Below, in pieces: positions 1-7,911 of a stretch of DNA of 10,258 nt. Under the pieces are notes generated by a model, which ran no database searches, was not told the origin of the DNA, and saw only the letters and a list, made by a program, of their open reading frames with translations. Position 1 is the first letter of the stretch. Each line of letters starts with the position of its first letter. The DNA comes from Deinococcus sp. (GTDB lineage: Bacteria > Deinococcota > Deinococci > Deinococcales > Deinococcaceae), in the NCBI RefSeq assembly GCF_025362455.1, contig NZ_JANYGJ010000188.1, forward strand, positions 1-10,258, read 5' to 3'. The translations under genes were made by a program, and so were the position numbers.

Positions 1-1
1 C

Positions 2-3000
2 GACCTGCTCGACAACACCCTCACGCCCGGCATCAAGCAGCTCGGCGACTTCTTTAGTGCGCTCCGTGACGGCGGGCCGGTGCTCGACGAGATCAAGGGC
101 TACGTGTATGCCCTCGCGACGGCGCTCATCTTCCTGAAGGCCCAGCTCATCGGCACCGCCGTCAGCAGCGCGTGGACCGCCCTGGGCGCCCGCATCGCCC
201 TCCTGGGTGGTCTGCGCGGCGTGGTCACGGCCCTGGGCAGCAGTCTGGCCGCGTTCGGTGCCCGCCTGGCCAGTGCCGCGAGCGCTGGCCTGGCCTTCGG
301 TGGCCTGAGCGGCGCCTTCGCTGGCATCGCCAGCGTGCTCCGGAGCGTCTCGCTCGCGGTTGGCGGCATCGCCGGGGGACTCACCCTGGCCGTGGGCGCC
401 GCCGCCGCGCTGGCTATCTACGTCAACAAGATCCAGTCCGAGACCGCAAAAATCTACAATCAGGCCGACAAGATCGATCTGAATACCCAGAACACGGGCA
501 GCAGGAAGATTCAGGAGCTGATCGCGCAGAACACCGAGCTCAGCCGCGCCAAGGCCAGGGTGCTGATTGTCACCCAGCAGATCGCCGAGGCCGAGACTGG
601 ACCAGTCACTGGCGTCACTGCCCTGGGCGAGCGCATCTACGGCCCCCGCGACGAGGTGAGGCTCAAAAAGCTGGGCACCGACCTGAACGCCGCCACCCGG
701 AACGTCTCGACCCTCACCCGCGAGGAGGGCATCCGCGCCACCGTCGCCGGGAGCGCCCAGGCCACCATCAGCACCAGCCTCAGGCTCACCACCGACCAGA
801 TCAAGGCTCAGGAGAGCACCGTCAAATCGTTGCGTGAGACCCTCGGCAAGCCAGTCAAGATCTTTGGTGGCACGGAATTCAAAAACCAGCTCGACGAGAT
901 CGGCCAGCGCTACCTCGACCTGCGCAAACAGCTCTACGCCGACGTTAAGGACCCCAGGCAACTCGCCCCGCTCCGCAAGGCGCTGGACACCCGCCAGGGC
1001 CAGGAAACCACCCAGGTCCGCCGCGAATTCACCGCCAAGGCCGATACCAGCGCTGCCGATGCCGAACGCGCCGCCACTCAGGCCCGCATCCAGGCCATGC
1101 AGGAGGGTTCAGCCAAGATCAGCGCCCAGGCGGCTTTCGACGTGGCTGAGTTGCGCCGCCAGGCCAAAGAAAAGGCCAAGGAACTCTCCGACTTCCCCAA
1201 GCAGGCCACCGCCATCATCGCCGCTGGAGAGTCCCAGGTGCGCGGCGTCCAGGCCGAGGCCAGCCGCAAGACGGTGGAATTCGAGAAAGCTGAGGCCAAG
1301 CGCCGAGACACGGCGCTCAGGCAGGCCCGCGCCGACGTCGTGCGCCAGGCCACGCTCCAGCGCGAGCTGAGTAATCTCAACGTCAACGTGGGCGCGAAGA
1401 TCGATGCCGGGAAACTCAGTGAAAGCGGCTTTACCGCCTTTACCCAGCAGCTCGAAGGGCTCAAGGCCAAAATCAAGGAACTGCCCGCTCCGCTACAGGT
1501 CACGTTTTCCGGGCTGCTGGCCCAATCGGGTGCCCTGGCCGTCAGTGGTAAGGCGGCGGCGGCCTCGGCTGCTGAATACGGTCACCTGAAAAGCGTCATC
1601 AAAGACCTCGGCTACGATGACCTGCTGGTCAAGCAACGCAACCTCGCCGACGATCCCAGCCGTCAGCGCAACCTGGCGCTGATCGATCAGGAAATCGCCC
1701 GGCGCCAGGTGCTGATCAAGACCCAGGCCGATCAGGTACTGGCCGAGGGCCGTGCCCAGTACAAAGCCGGGCAGGGCCAGGCGGTCATCGGCGCCTACGA
1801 CGACTCGAAATCGGCCATCCAGGGCAAGCAGAGCGAAGCCCAGCTCCTGCTGGCCCTGGAGCGGCAGTCCGGCGCCGACGTGCTCCGGGCTCGCCAGGAC
1901 GTCGCACAGGTCTCCGCCGAAACCGCGATTGCCCAGATCAGCAGCACCTACGACAAGGAAGTCGCGCTGGCGAAGGGCAATAGCGTCAAAATCGCCGAAC
2001 TGGAAGGCCAGCGGGCGGTCCTGATCGCCCAGCGCCGGGCCGTGCGCGACCAGGAGCAGGGCCAGAACTTGCGGGCGAGTGGCCGTACTCTCGTCACCCT
2101 GACCAATGCGGCCAACGCCGAGCTGCTGGCCTCGGACGCCCGCCGCGCGGCAGGCAAGGGGGCCATCGGCAGCGCGGAGAGCAAGAGCATCCTCGACGAG
2201 TACGAGCGCCGCAAGGCTGCTGCCAACGGCAACGCACAGGCGCTGCTGGCCATCGAGCAGCAGCTCGGTGGCCAGGTGCTCCAGGCCCGGCAGCAGCAGG
2301 CCCAGGAAAGCGCCCGTGCCGATGTGCAGGGCCTCAAAGACACTTACGCCCCCCTGATCACGGCGGCGGACAAAGGCAGTGCCGAGGAAGCCCGCCTGAT
2401 CGGCGAGCGCGACGGCTTGATCATCCAGCGGCGTACCCAGCGCAATATTCAACTCAAAGCCCTCGCGACCCAGTCCAGTCAGGACGAGGTGGCCGCCGTT
2501 CGGGCGGTCAGCGACGCGCTGATCGCTCTCGACGCCGAGCTGGCCTCGGCTCTCCTCTCCCGCGCCACCACCGAGGCAGGCCGCAAGCGCGACCAGTTCG
2601 AGCGCGACCTCAGTATTGAACTCTCCGATCTCGGCGACAACGAGCGGGCGAAATTCGAGCTGCTGGACCGCGAGCAGACCGCCCGCATCGCGCTGTCCAA
2701 CCGCGCCGTCAACGCGCAGTCGGTGGCCGATACGGCTGCTGAGAACCAGCGGTTTGCCCAGATAGACAAGACCGGAATTGCGGCGCTACGTCTTGAAGAG
2801 ATTGAGCGCGATCACCAGGCCCGGCTCACCGCGATCACCACCGGCGGCACCACCGCCAAGCTCAACGCCCAGCAGGACATCGAGCGGGCCGCCCTCACCC
2901 AGCTTGACAAGGCGAACGAGGCCGAGATCAAGACCCGCGTGGAGTCTCTGACCCGCAACCTGTCGAGCTTCACCGGAGCGCAGCGCGACAGCGCAAGGGC

Positions 3001-6000
3001 CAGCCTGAACGGGTGGCTGAAGACTTTCCAGGCCGCAGGAGTCGCCGGTCAGACTGCCGTCAAACTCATTCAGGACGCGCTGGGGAACCTGGCAGGCATC
3101 GACGCCGACGCCCGCAGGAAGGCCGCCGAACTCATCCCCAGAAACGAAACCGGGCAAGTCGTCAGCCTGCCAGCTCAGCAGAAAACCTTTACCGCCTCCC
3201 TCGGCGCCATCGGCAGGCCAGACGATCAGCAGTCGACCATCGACAGGGCCGCAGGTCAGTACGGCTCGAAAATAAGTCAGCTCAAAGACGACATCAAGGC
3301 CGTCACTGAGGGCATCCGCGCCTTGCAGACCGGCCCCAAACTCGACATCGTGCAGCAGGGTGACCTCAAGTACCTGCTCGACTTCCTTCCCCAGCTCAAA
3401 GGCCAGCTCGCCACAGCGACTCAGGTCGCCGCTGATGCCGGTAAAGCGGCGGGGGCGGCGTACCTCAAGCAGTTCACCGACCTGATCATCAAACCCCCTG
3501 ACGTGGCGGCCGCGACCTCTGACCTCGCCTCTAAATTGGGCCGGGTCGGCAAGCCAGAGACCGCCAACGACGCCCGCGATAAGGCGGTGGGCCAGTTCGA
3601 CAGCCTGAAGGGGGTCTACGACACCGGCGTCAAGGAACTGAACGCCAGGCTGGAGCTGCTGAAGGGGCCGAGCCTTACGCCCGACGAGCAGGCCCAGAAG
3701 GGCGGTTTAGAAGCGACCCGAACGCTCTATCAGGGATTTCTGGCGCTGATCGCCCAGGATGCGGCGGCGGCGGGCACCAAAGCGGCGGCGGCCTTTACCC
3801 AGAGCGAAGACGACAAGCTGCGCGAAGGCGCGTTGGCGCTGGCGGCGAGCAAGAAGGAACTCGCCGATATTCAGACCGAGACGCTGCCCCCTGAGGCTCG
3901 CCCGGCAGCCCTACGCGCCGCTTCGGTGGCCTATCAGGCCGCGCTGGCGTTGGTGCGCGACTACTACGCCGAGCGTGCCCGACTGGCCCAGATCGGCTTT
4001 GCGGCGGGCACCGTCACTGCCGATGAACTCGCCGCCGTCAACGGCAAGCTGGCGTCGAGTCAGAAGGCACTGACCGCCGAGATCACCACTGGGACCGACA
4101 GGCAAGACGCCGCCAATAAGGCCAGCGTGGACGGCATCACGGCCCTAAACGCTGCCAGGCGGGCTTACGACGCTGTGCTGGGCATCGTTGCGCCAGCCTA
4201 CGAGTCGGAGATCGAGGCGCTTCGCAAACTCAAGGGTGAGCACGCCGACCAGGCGGCAGGGATTCAGCTCCTGATTGACAAGTACACCCAGCTCCAGAAA
4301 GCCCGCAGCGGCACTACGTCCGAGGGCCTACGCCTGGACTTCAAGGCCGGGCAGGCCGGGGGCGCGGAACAACTTCAGGGCACTGTCGCCAGCATTGCCA
4401 AGGGGTTCGGGGCACTCACCAGTCCGCTGTCAATCTTCTCGGCCATTCTGGAGAAGATCAACCCGGTCGGTGAGGTGCTGGCTGGCATGTTTGCGGTGCT
4501 GGAAGAACCGATCAAGGCGCTCCAGGAGCCGTTCCAGCAGATCGGAATACTGCTGGGTTCGCTGATCGCCCCGGTGCTCGAACTGATCGCCCCCGTGCTC
4601 ACCGTCGTCGCGCAACTCTTCACGGCCCTCTACGACGCCATCGCCGGATTTATCAAGGCCATCACGTTCGGGCTCGTCAATATCGACCGCCGCGACCCCA
4701 ATAAAAAGGCTAACGACAAGGCCAGTGCTGACGCGACGGGCACCAACGACCAGACCCAGCTCGATGTCGATTACCGCCAGGGTCTGATCAGCAAGGCCGA
4801 TTACGAGCAGCAAAAACTCCAGATCACCCAGGGCCGCATCGAGCGCGAGCGCACCGCCGAACTTCTCGGAGCGAAAGGCAACGCCGAGCTCATCAGGGAA
4901 ATCAACCGCAAATATGACCTCCAGCAGACCACTGCCCGGCTGGACACCCTCGACGATCAACTCTCGAAAAATCAGATCACCGAGGACGAGTACGCCCGGC
5001 GCCGCTACGCCCTGACGCACGACTACCTGGAGCGCGGCAAGGCGGACGCCCTGGCGGCGGCAGGCGACAACGCCGAGAAGCGCCTGGCCGTCGAGAAGCG
5101 CTATGCCCAGCTTGAACTGGACGCCCGCAGCGAGATGCTGGTCAAGCTCGCCGAGAAGTACCGCGCCATCGGCGAGACACTGCAGAACAGTATCCTCAGC
5201 AGCGTAAAGGACGGCTTGCTGTCCGCCCTCAAGGCAGGGAATTTTGGCCTCTTCCGCACTCAACTGAAAACCAGTCTCCGCGAGGCTCTCTTCGACGCGG
5301 TGGTCACAGCGGCCATCGAAAGCGCCGGGCTGACTGCCCTGATCCAGCCGTACATCACGGCCCTGACGAACGCCTTCGCCACGCCCGGCACAGAAGACGA
5401 CAACGCGGCCATCGGCAACCTGCTGAAGCAGATCCCGGTCCTCGAAGCCCGCATGAAGCCGGTCTATGACGGGCTGGCCCGCATCAAGAAGGGGCTTGGC
5501 ATCGGGAGCACCGACCCCGCCCAGAACAAGATCGAGGTGGTGGGCAACATCTCCACGCCGGAAGTCAAGATCAGCCTCGATGCGCTGGCGCTGCTGGGCG
5601 ACATCATCCAAAAAGACATCCCCAGTTTCCGGGACGCCATGCTGGCTCATATCACGGCCCTGGCGGCGCACACGGCGGCGCTGCTGGGCAGTCCCCCGGC
5701 AGGGTCGCCACGTCCCGTTCCAGGACAGGGTGCCCCAAATCCAGCGGCAACAGCCGCCCCGGTGGGATCGGATCTTCAACCCGCACCGATCAGACCCACC
5801 GCGCCCCCCCTGCTCACGCAAAATCAGGCCGTTCCCGCGTTCGTCAGCGGCGTACAGGCGTTCGGGCTCTCGGCGGCTTCGCTGGGCACGACCGCCGCGC
5901 TTCAGAGCGCCGCTACCGACCGCTTCGTCCAGGGCGTCAACCTGTGGGCCACCGCCAGCGCGGCCCATATCGGCGCCATGAACGCCCACACTGCGGCTTT

Positions 6001-6049
6001 ACAAACTGGCAGCGGCTTTACCCGCAAGTACACCGGAGGACCGTCATGA
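2..6049 (+). CDS. Phage tail tape measure protein, 5'-partial (at least 2015 residues)
   Basis: Likely the scaffold that sets tail length and is later ejected from the tail tube. The frame is open from base 2, so the start lies upstream; the GTG at 80 is only an internal codon. Seen: a Gly/Ala-rich hydrophobic block (about 107-430), then some 4 kb of Ala/Gln/Arg/Glu-rich, probably helical coiled-coil sequence. A second hydrophobic block (about 4405-4680) includes IAPVLELIAPVL, typical of tape measures. A repeat-containing helical region and a Pro-rich linker (about 5688-5830) follow. Three internal tandem duplications are present and I see no cysteine. I see no lysozyme, transglycosylase or peptidase motif in the visible part. 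The visible start resembles the section following the conserved N-terminal core of TP901-type tape measures, so the full protein is probably longer. The stop overlaps the next start (ATGA). The class call rests on length, composition and context. Confidence 0.9.
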   Translation, partial: DLLDNTLTPGIKQLGDFFSALRDGGPVLDEIKGYVYALATALIFLKAQLIGTAVSSAWTALGARIALLGGLRGVVTALGSSLAAFGARLASAASAGLAFGGLSGAFAGIASVLRSVSLAVGGIAGGLTLAVGAAAALAIYVNKIQSETAKIYNQADKIDLNTQNTGSRKIQELIAQNTELSRAKARVLIVTQQIAEAETGPVTGVTALGERIYGPRDEVRLKKLGTDLNAATRNVSTLTREEGIRATVAGSAQATISTSLRLTTDQIKAQESTVKSLRETLGKPVKIFGGTEFKNQLDEIGQRYLDLRKQLYADVKDPRQLAPLRKALDTRQGQETTQVRREFTAKADTSAADAERAATQARIQAMQEGSAKISAQAAFDVAELRRQAKEKAKELSDFPKQATAIIAAGESQVRGVQAEASRKTVEFEKAEAKRRDTALRQARADVVRQATLQRELSNLNVNVGAKIDAGKLSESGFTAFTQQLEGLKAKIKELPAPLQVTFSGLLAQSGALAVSGKAAAASAAEYGHLKSVIKDLGYDDLLVKQRNLADDPSRQRNLALIDQEIARRQVLIKTQADQVLAEGRAQYKAGQGQAVIGAYDDSKSAIQGKQSEAQLLLALERQSGADVLRARQDVAQVSAETAIAQISSTYDKEVALAKGNSVKIAELEGQRAVLIAQRRAVRDQEQGQNLRASGRTLVTLTNAANAELLASDARRAAGKGAIGSAESKSILDEYERRKAAANGNAQALLAIEQQLGGQVLQARQQQAQESARADVQGLKDTYAPLITAADKGSAEEARLIGERDGLIIQRRTQRNIQLKALATQSSQDEVAAVRAVSDALIALDAELASALLSRATTEAGRKRDQFERDLSIELSDLGDNERAKFELLDREQTARIALSNRAVNAQSVADTAAENQRFAQIDKTGIAALRLEEIERDHQARLTAITTGGTTAKLNAQQDIERAALTQLDKANEAEIKTRVESLTRNLSSFTGAQRDSARASLNGWLKTFQAAGVAGQTAVKLIQDALGNLAGIDADARRKAAELIPRNETGQVVSLPAQQKTFTASLGAIGRPDDQQSTIDRAAGQYGSKISQLKDDIKAVTEGIRALQTGPKLDIVQQGDLKYLLDFLPQLKGQLATATQVAADAGKAAGAAYLKQFTDLIIKPPDVAAATSDLASKLGRVGKPETANDARDKAVGQFDSLKGVYDTGVKELNARLELLKGPSLTPDEQAQKGGLEATRTLYQGFLALIAQDAAAAGTKAAAAFTQSEDDKLREGALALAASKKELADIQTETLPPEARPAALRAASVAYQAALALVRDYYAERARLAQIGFAAGTVTADELAAVNGKLASSQKALTAEITTGTDRQDAANKASVDGITALNAARRAYDAVLGIVAPAYESEIEALRKLKGEHADQAAGIQLLIDKYTQLQKARSGTTSEGLRLDFKAGQAGGAEQLQGTVASIAKGFGALTSPLSIFSAILEKINPVGEVLAGMFAVLEEPIKALQEPFQQIGILLGSLIAPVLELIAPVLTVVAQLFTALYDAIAGFIKAITFGLVNIDRRDPNKKANDKASADATGTNDQTQLDVDYRQGLISKADYEQQKLQITQGRIERERTAELLGAKGNAELIREINRKYDLQQTTARLDTLDDQLSKNQITEDEYARRRYALTHDYLERGKADALAAAGDNAEKRLAVEKRYAQLELDARSEMLVKLAEKYRAIGETLQNSILSSVKDGLLSALKAGNFGLFRTQLKTSLREALFDAVVTAAIESAGLTALIQPYITALTNAFATPGTEDDNAAIGNLLKQIPVLEARMKPVYDGLARIKKGLGIGSTDPAQNKIEVVGNISTPEVKISLDALALLGDIIQKDIPSFRDAMLAHITALAAHTAALLGSPPAGSPRPVPGQGAPNPAATAAPVGSDLQPAPIRPTAPPLLTQNQAVPAFVSGVQAFGLSAASLGTTAALQSAATDRFVQGVNLWATASAAHIGAMNAHTAALQTGSGFTRKYTGGPS
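1805..2452 (+). repeat. Tandem protein duplication I in the tape measure (132-residue period)
   Basis: Two copies lie 396 bases apart, with best-matching blocks at 1841-2056 and 2237-2452. Aligned without gaps over 72 residues, about 30 are identical by hand count. Shared anchors are LLA-E, Q-G--VL-ARQ, AQ-SA, TY, L-G-R--LI-QRR and a final R. The SKS tripeptide upstream (1805 and 2180) also pairs, with seven extra residues in the second copy. A weaker third copy may follow at about 2480-2700. The DNA has diverged, so the duplication is old. Confidence 0.8.
3200..3800 (+). repeat. Tandem protein duplication II in the tape measure (112-residue period)
   Basis: Copies begin at 3200 and 3536, 336 bases apart. 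Shared anchors in order are LG--G-[R/K]-P, D-[R/K]-A-GQ-[Y/F], a GP-x-L turn, and an Ala/Gly-rich end (AADAGKAAGAAYL against AAAAGTKAAAAF). One gap of a single residue is needed near the GP turn. The unit is unrelated to duplication I, so it is a second independent expansion. Confidence 0.7.
4781..5128 (+). repeat. Tandem protein duplication III in the tape measure (63-residue period)
   Basis: Copies start at 4781 and 4970, 189 bases apart. Anchors are I-[S/T]-x-x-[D/E]-Y, then ER, L, NAE, Y and AR; about 13 of 53 aligned positions are identical, with many conservative changes. Each copy opens with a G/N-x-I-[S/T] pattern like that in small helical-hairpin units (known pattern, weak here). 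It lies just after the second hydrophobic block. Confidence 0.6.
5645..6013 (+). repeat. Repeated C-terminal motif of the tape measure around a Pro-rich linker
   Basis: The pattern AHI-x-A-x-x-AHTAAL occurs at 5645-5692 and again at 5963-6013, the second copy ending close to the stop codon. Between them is a Pro/Ala-rich linker (about 5688-5830) and a short helical piece. The His/Ala heptad-like spacing suggests two copies of one helix. Placement at the extreme C-terminus would suit contact with the tail-tip proteins encoded next, which is inference. Confidence 0.6.
6035..6040 (+). promoter_or_regulatory. Ribosome binding site of the 621-residue hub candidate
   Basis: GGAGGA sits five bases before the ATG at 6046, inside the end of the tape measure gene. 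It fixes the start at 6046 and rules out the longer in-frame ATG at 5944, which would overlap the tape measure by about 100 bases and has no comparable site. Confidence 0.85.
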
Positions 6050-7911
6050 GACCACCACTACAAGGCCTGTGGCTGCCCAGGGAGGACATCCTCGGCTGGC
6101 GCGTCCAGATCGGATCGGAGACCTATGACCACACCGATCCTGGCCCGTTTGCCCAGATTGACATCGAGCTCGACGGGGTAGGCTGCCTGACCAGCGGTAG
6201 CGCGGCGCTCAAGCGGCCCCGCCACCCGGTTTTCCCCGGCTACCGGTTCACGCTCGAATTGTTTTTGCTCAGCGCGGCGCACGGCTGGGTGGAGGTCGGC
6301 ACCGGCTTCGTGCCGCCAGCCAGAGAGGACGGGCGGGAGGAATACAGTCTGGAGCTGCGCCCGATGGAGGAACTCAACATCGGCGGCTACTTCAACGGCA
6401 GCCTGTTGACCGGACGAAACACCCTCGGCGCCGACGTGGGTGAATGGAACGAAACCAACGAAACCGTGATCAGCCGCATCCTCAAGCGCTCACCCACCGC
6501 CATGCTCGGCACCCATGCCGACGGGACGGTGATCCTGGCTCGCCCGGAAGACGGTCAGTTCGTGGAGGTCAGCCAGAACCGCTTCTATGGTTGGAAGGGC
6601 ACCGGCCTGGTGACCCTGCCCTACGCCACAGAATCACGCTGGGACGGTGGGCCAGGCTGGCGTAAAGGCCAGTACAGCGGCATCGCCCGCCCACCCCTGA
6701 CGCCGCGCAAGGCGATAGATGCCGGGTCCGTGACGTTCGTGGAAGTCGTGCAGCCGTCCGGGCCACCCCTGGTCCACGAGGAGGAACTGACCATCGGCCT
6801 GGTCGCCGACGACGCCGTCACCGGCACGGACGTGGGGACCACCCAGATGCTCAAGCGCAGCATCACCGCCGAGCAATACGCCTACGTGCGCGTCTACGAT
6901 CTGGAAGCCTGGTACGAGGGCAGCTCGCTGCCGGGCCAGGACAACCAGCTCGTCACTGCGCTCAAAGACGAACTGGGCACGGCCCAGGGGGCCTACGCCA
7001 TCGCCCACGACACCCTCGGACCAGACAATGCACTCACCGAGATCGAGCGTGGCAAGATGCTGGACGCCGAGACGGCCATCCGGGTGGCCCGCTTCCAGGG
7101 CGGGCAGCAGGAGAGCGACTACGAGCCGCTGAGTGCCAAGCTGAGTCTGGGGTTCGTGCTGGACAGCTTCACGGTAGACAGCGGGCACCCGCCCGCCTCG
7201 CTGATCACCGGCACCACCATGTGGGTCAGTAAAAAAAGCTGGGACACGGCTGCCGTTGGCGTCAATCCAGACAATACCGATCCAGATGCCTCCAGTTTGA
7301 TTCATTCGTTTTTAAGCCCTGACACGATTGAAGTAAGCGATATGCCGATTGTCAAACTAGATGACACGGTCAGAAACACCCCGTTTCAGCAAGGCAATTT
7401 GACAATTCCCGACGGTAACTTTCGCGGGCCGCGTGGTCCGAAACTCGCAGAACTGATGGACAAACAGTGGCGCGAGGGGTTTGACCCGGAGGAGCCGCCA
7501 GATGATCAGGAGCCGCCTAGCCGGGCCTGGGACGGAAAATGGTACTTCTATATCGCGGCCTGGTGGCGCGTGGCTTCACTTGAAGCCGGGGGCAGTGAGC
7601 CGATGTCGGGTAACAATCCGTTTCGGTCCAGGGCCACCGTCATCCGCTGGAGCTATCCGGGCCAGTTCGGGGTCAAGCTCCTGGTTCCGCCGCCAGCACC
7701 CGCCGCGTTGTTCCTGCCGACCACCGCCGGGCCGAACGCGGAGGGGAGCATCGACGGCGCCCTACTGACTCCGGCAGTGGTGCCCGACGCCTACGACGAG
7801 GCCGTGGGTGTCCGCCGTCTGTCGGTGGCCAGCGTCCGGTTCACCCTGAACGCCTCCGACATCTCCAGCAGTTGCGCCATCGGCATCCTGCCGTACCGGG
7901 ACGGCGCGTGA
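6046..7911 (+). CDS. Putative tail tip / baseplate hub protein, 621 residues
   Basis: I do not recognise this family with certainty. It begins on the ATG overlapping the tape measure stop and is preceded by GGAGGA, so it is translated with that gene. Seen: a beta-rich N-terminus (residues 1-about 130) rich in Trp, Gly and Phe and including VFPGYRFTLELFL; a middle region with helical and strand stretches; a 40-residue AT-richer patch (residues 406-445); an acidic Pro-rich linker (about 479-495); and a C-terminal beta-rich part with runs of Pro/Ala. No signal peptide or membrane segment is evident, and I see no enzymatic motif. The position right after the tape measure is where siphophages encode Dit and Tal (hub) proteins, and the size suits a Tal-like hub. 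It could instead be another baseplate or receptor-binding component. The tail-structure role is likely; the exact role is inferred. Confidence 0.6.
   Translation: MRPPLQGLWLPREDILGWRVQIGSETYDHTDPGPFAQIDIELDGVGCLTSGSAALKRPRHPVFPGYRFTLELFLLSAAHGWVEVGTGFVPPAREDGREEYSLELRPMEELNIGGYFNGSLLTGRNTLGADVGEWNETNETVISRILKRSPTAMLGTHADGTVILARPEDGQFVEVSQNRFYGWKGTGLVTLPYATESRWDGGPGWRKGQYSGIARPPLTPRKAIDAGSVTFVEVVQPSGPPLVHEEELTIGLVADDAVTGTDVGTTQMLKRSITAEQYAYVRVYDLEAWYEGSSLPGQDNQLVTALKDELGTAQGAYAIAHDTLGPDNALTEIERGKMLDAETAIRVARFQGGQQESDYEPLSAKLSLGFVLDSFTVDSGHPPASLITGTTMWVSKKSWDTAAVGVNPDNTDPDASSLIHSFLSPDTIEVSDMPIVKLDDTVRNTPFQQGNLTIPDGNFRGPRGPKLAELMDKQWREGFDPEEPPDDQEPPSRAWDGKWYFYIAAWWRVASLEAGGSEPMSGNNPFRSRATVIRWSYPGQFGVKLLVPPPAPAALFLPTTAGPNAEGSIDGALLTPAVVPDAYDEAVGVRRLSVASVRFTLNASDISSSCAIGILPYRDGA
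7261..7380 (+). other. AT-richer patch inside the hub candidate gene
   Basis: By hand count 53 of 120 bases are G or C (about 44%), against about two-thirds for the surroundings. Codons rare elsewhere here (TTA, CTA, ATT, TTT, GAT) cluster in it. The frame stays open. It begins just after a run of seven A (7231-7237). Confidence 0.7.

Noticed and set aside
4430..5989. 519-codon open frame on the - strand inside the tape measure
   Set aside because: High GC leaves antisense frames open; the + strand frame has clear tape measure features, coupling and a ribosome site downstream.
5944..6045. Longer start for the hub candidate at ATG 5944
   Set aside because: The ATG at 6046 has GGAGGA at ideal distance and an ATGA overlap; the extension reads as out-of-frame tape measure sequence.
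7231..7237. Run of seven A in the hub candidate as a frameshift site
   Set aside because: In frame it reads AGT-AAA-AAA-AGC, which is not a proper X-XXY-YYZ heptamer, and the zero frame continues normally.
7399..7404. TTGACA as a -35 box
   Set aside because: No -10-like hexamer at 16-18 bases downstream.
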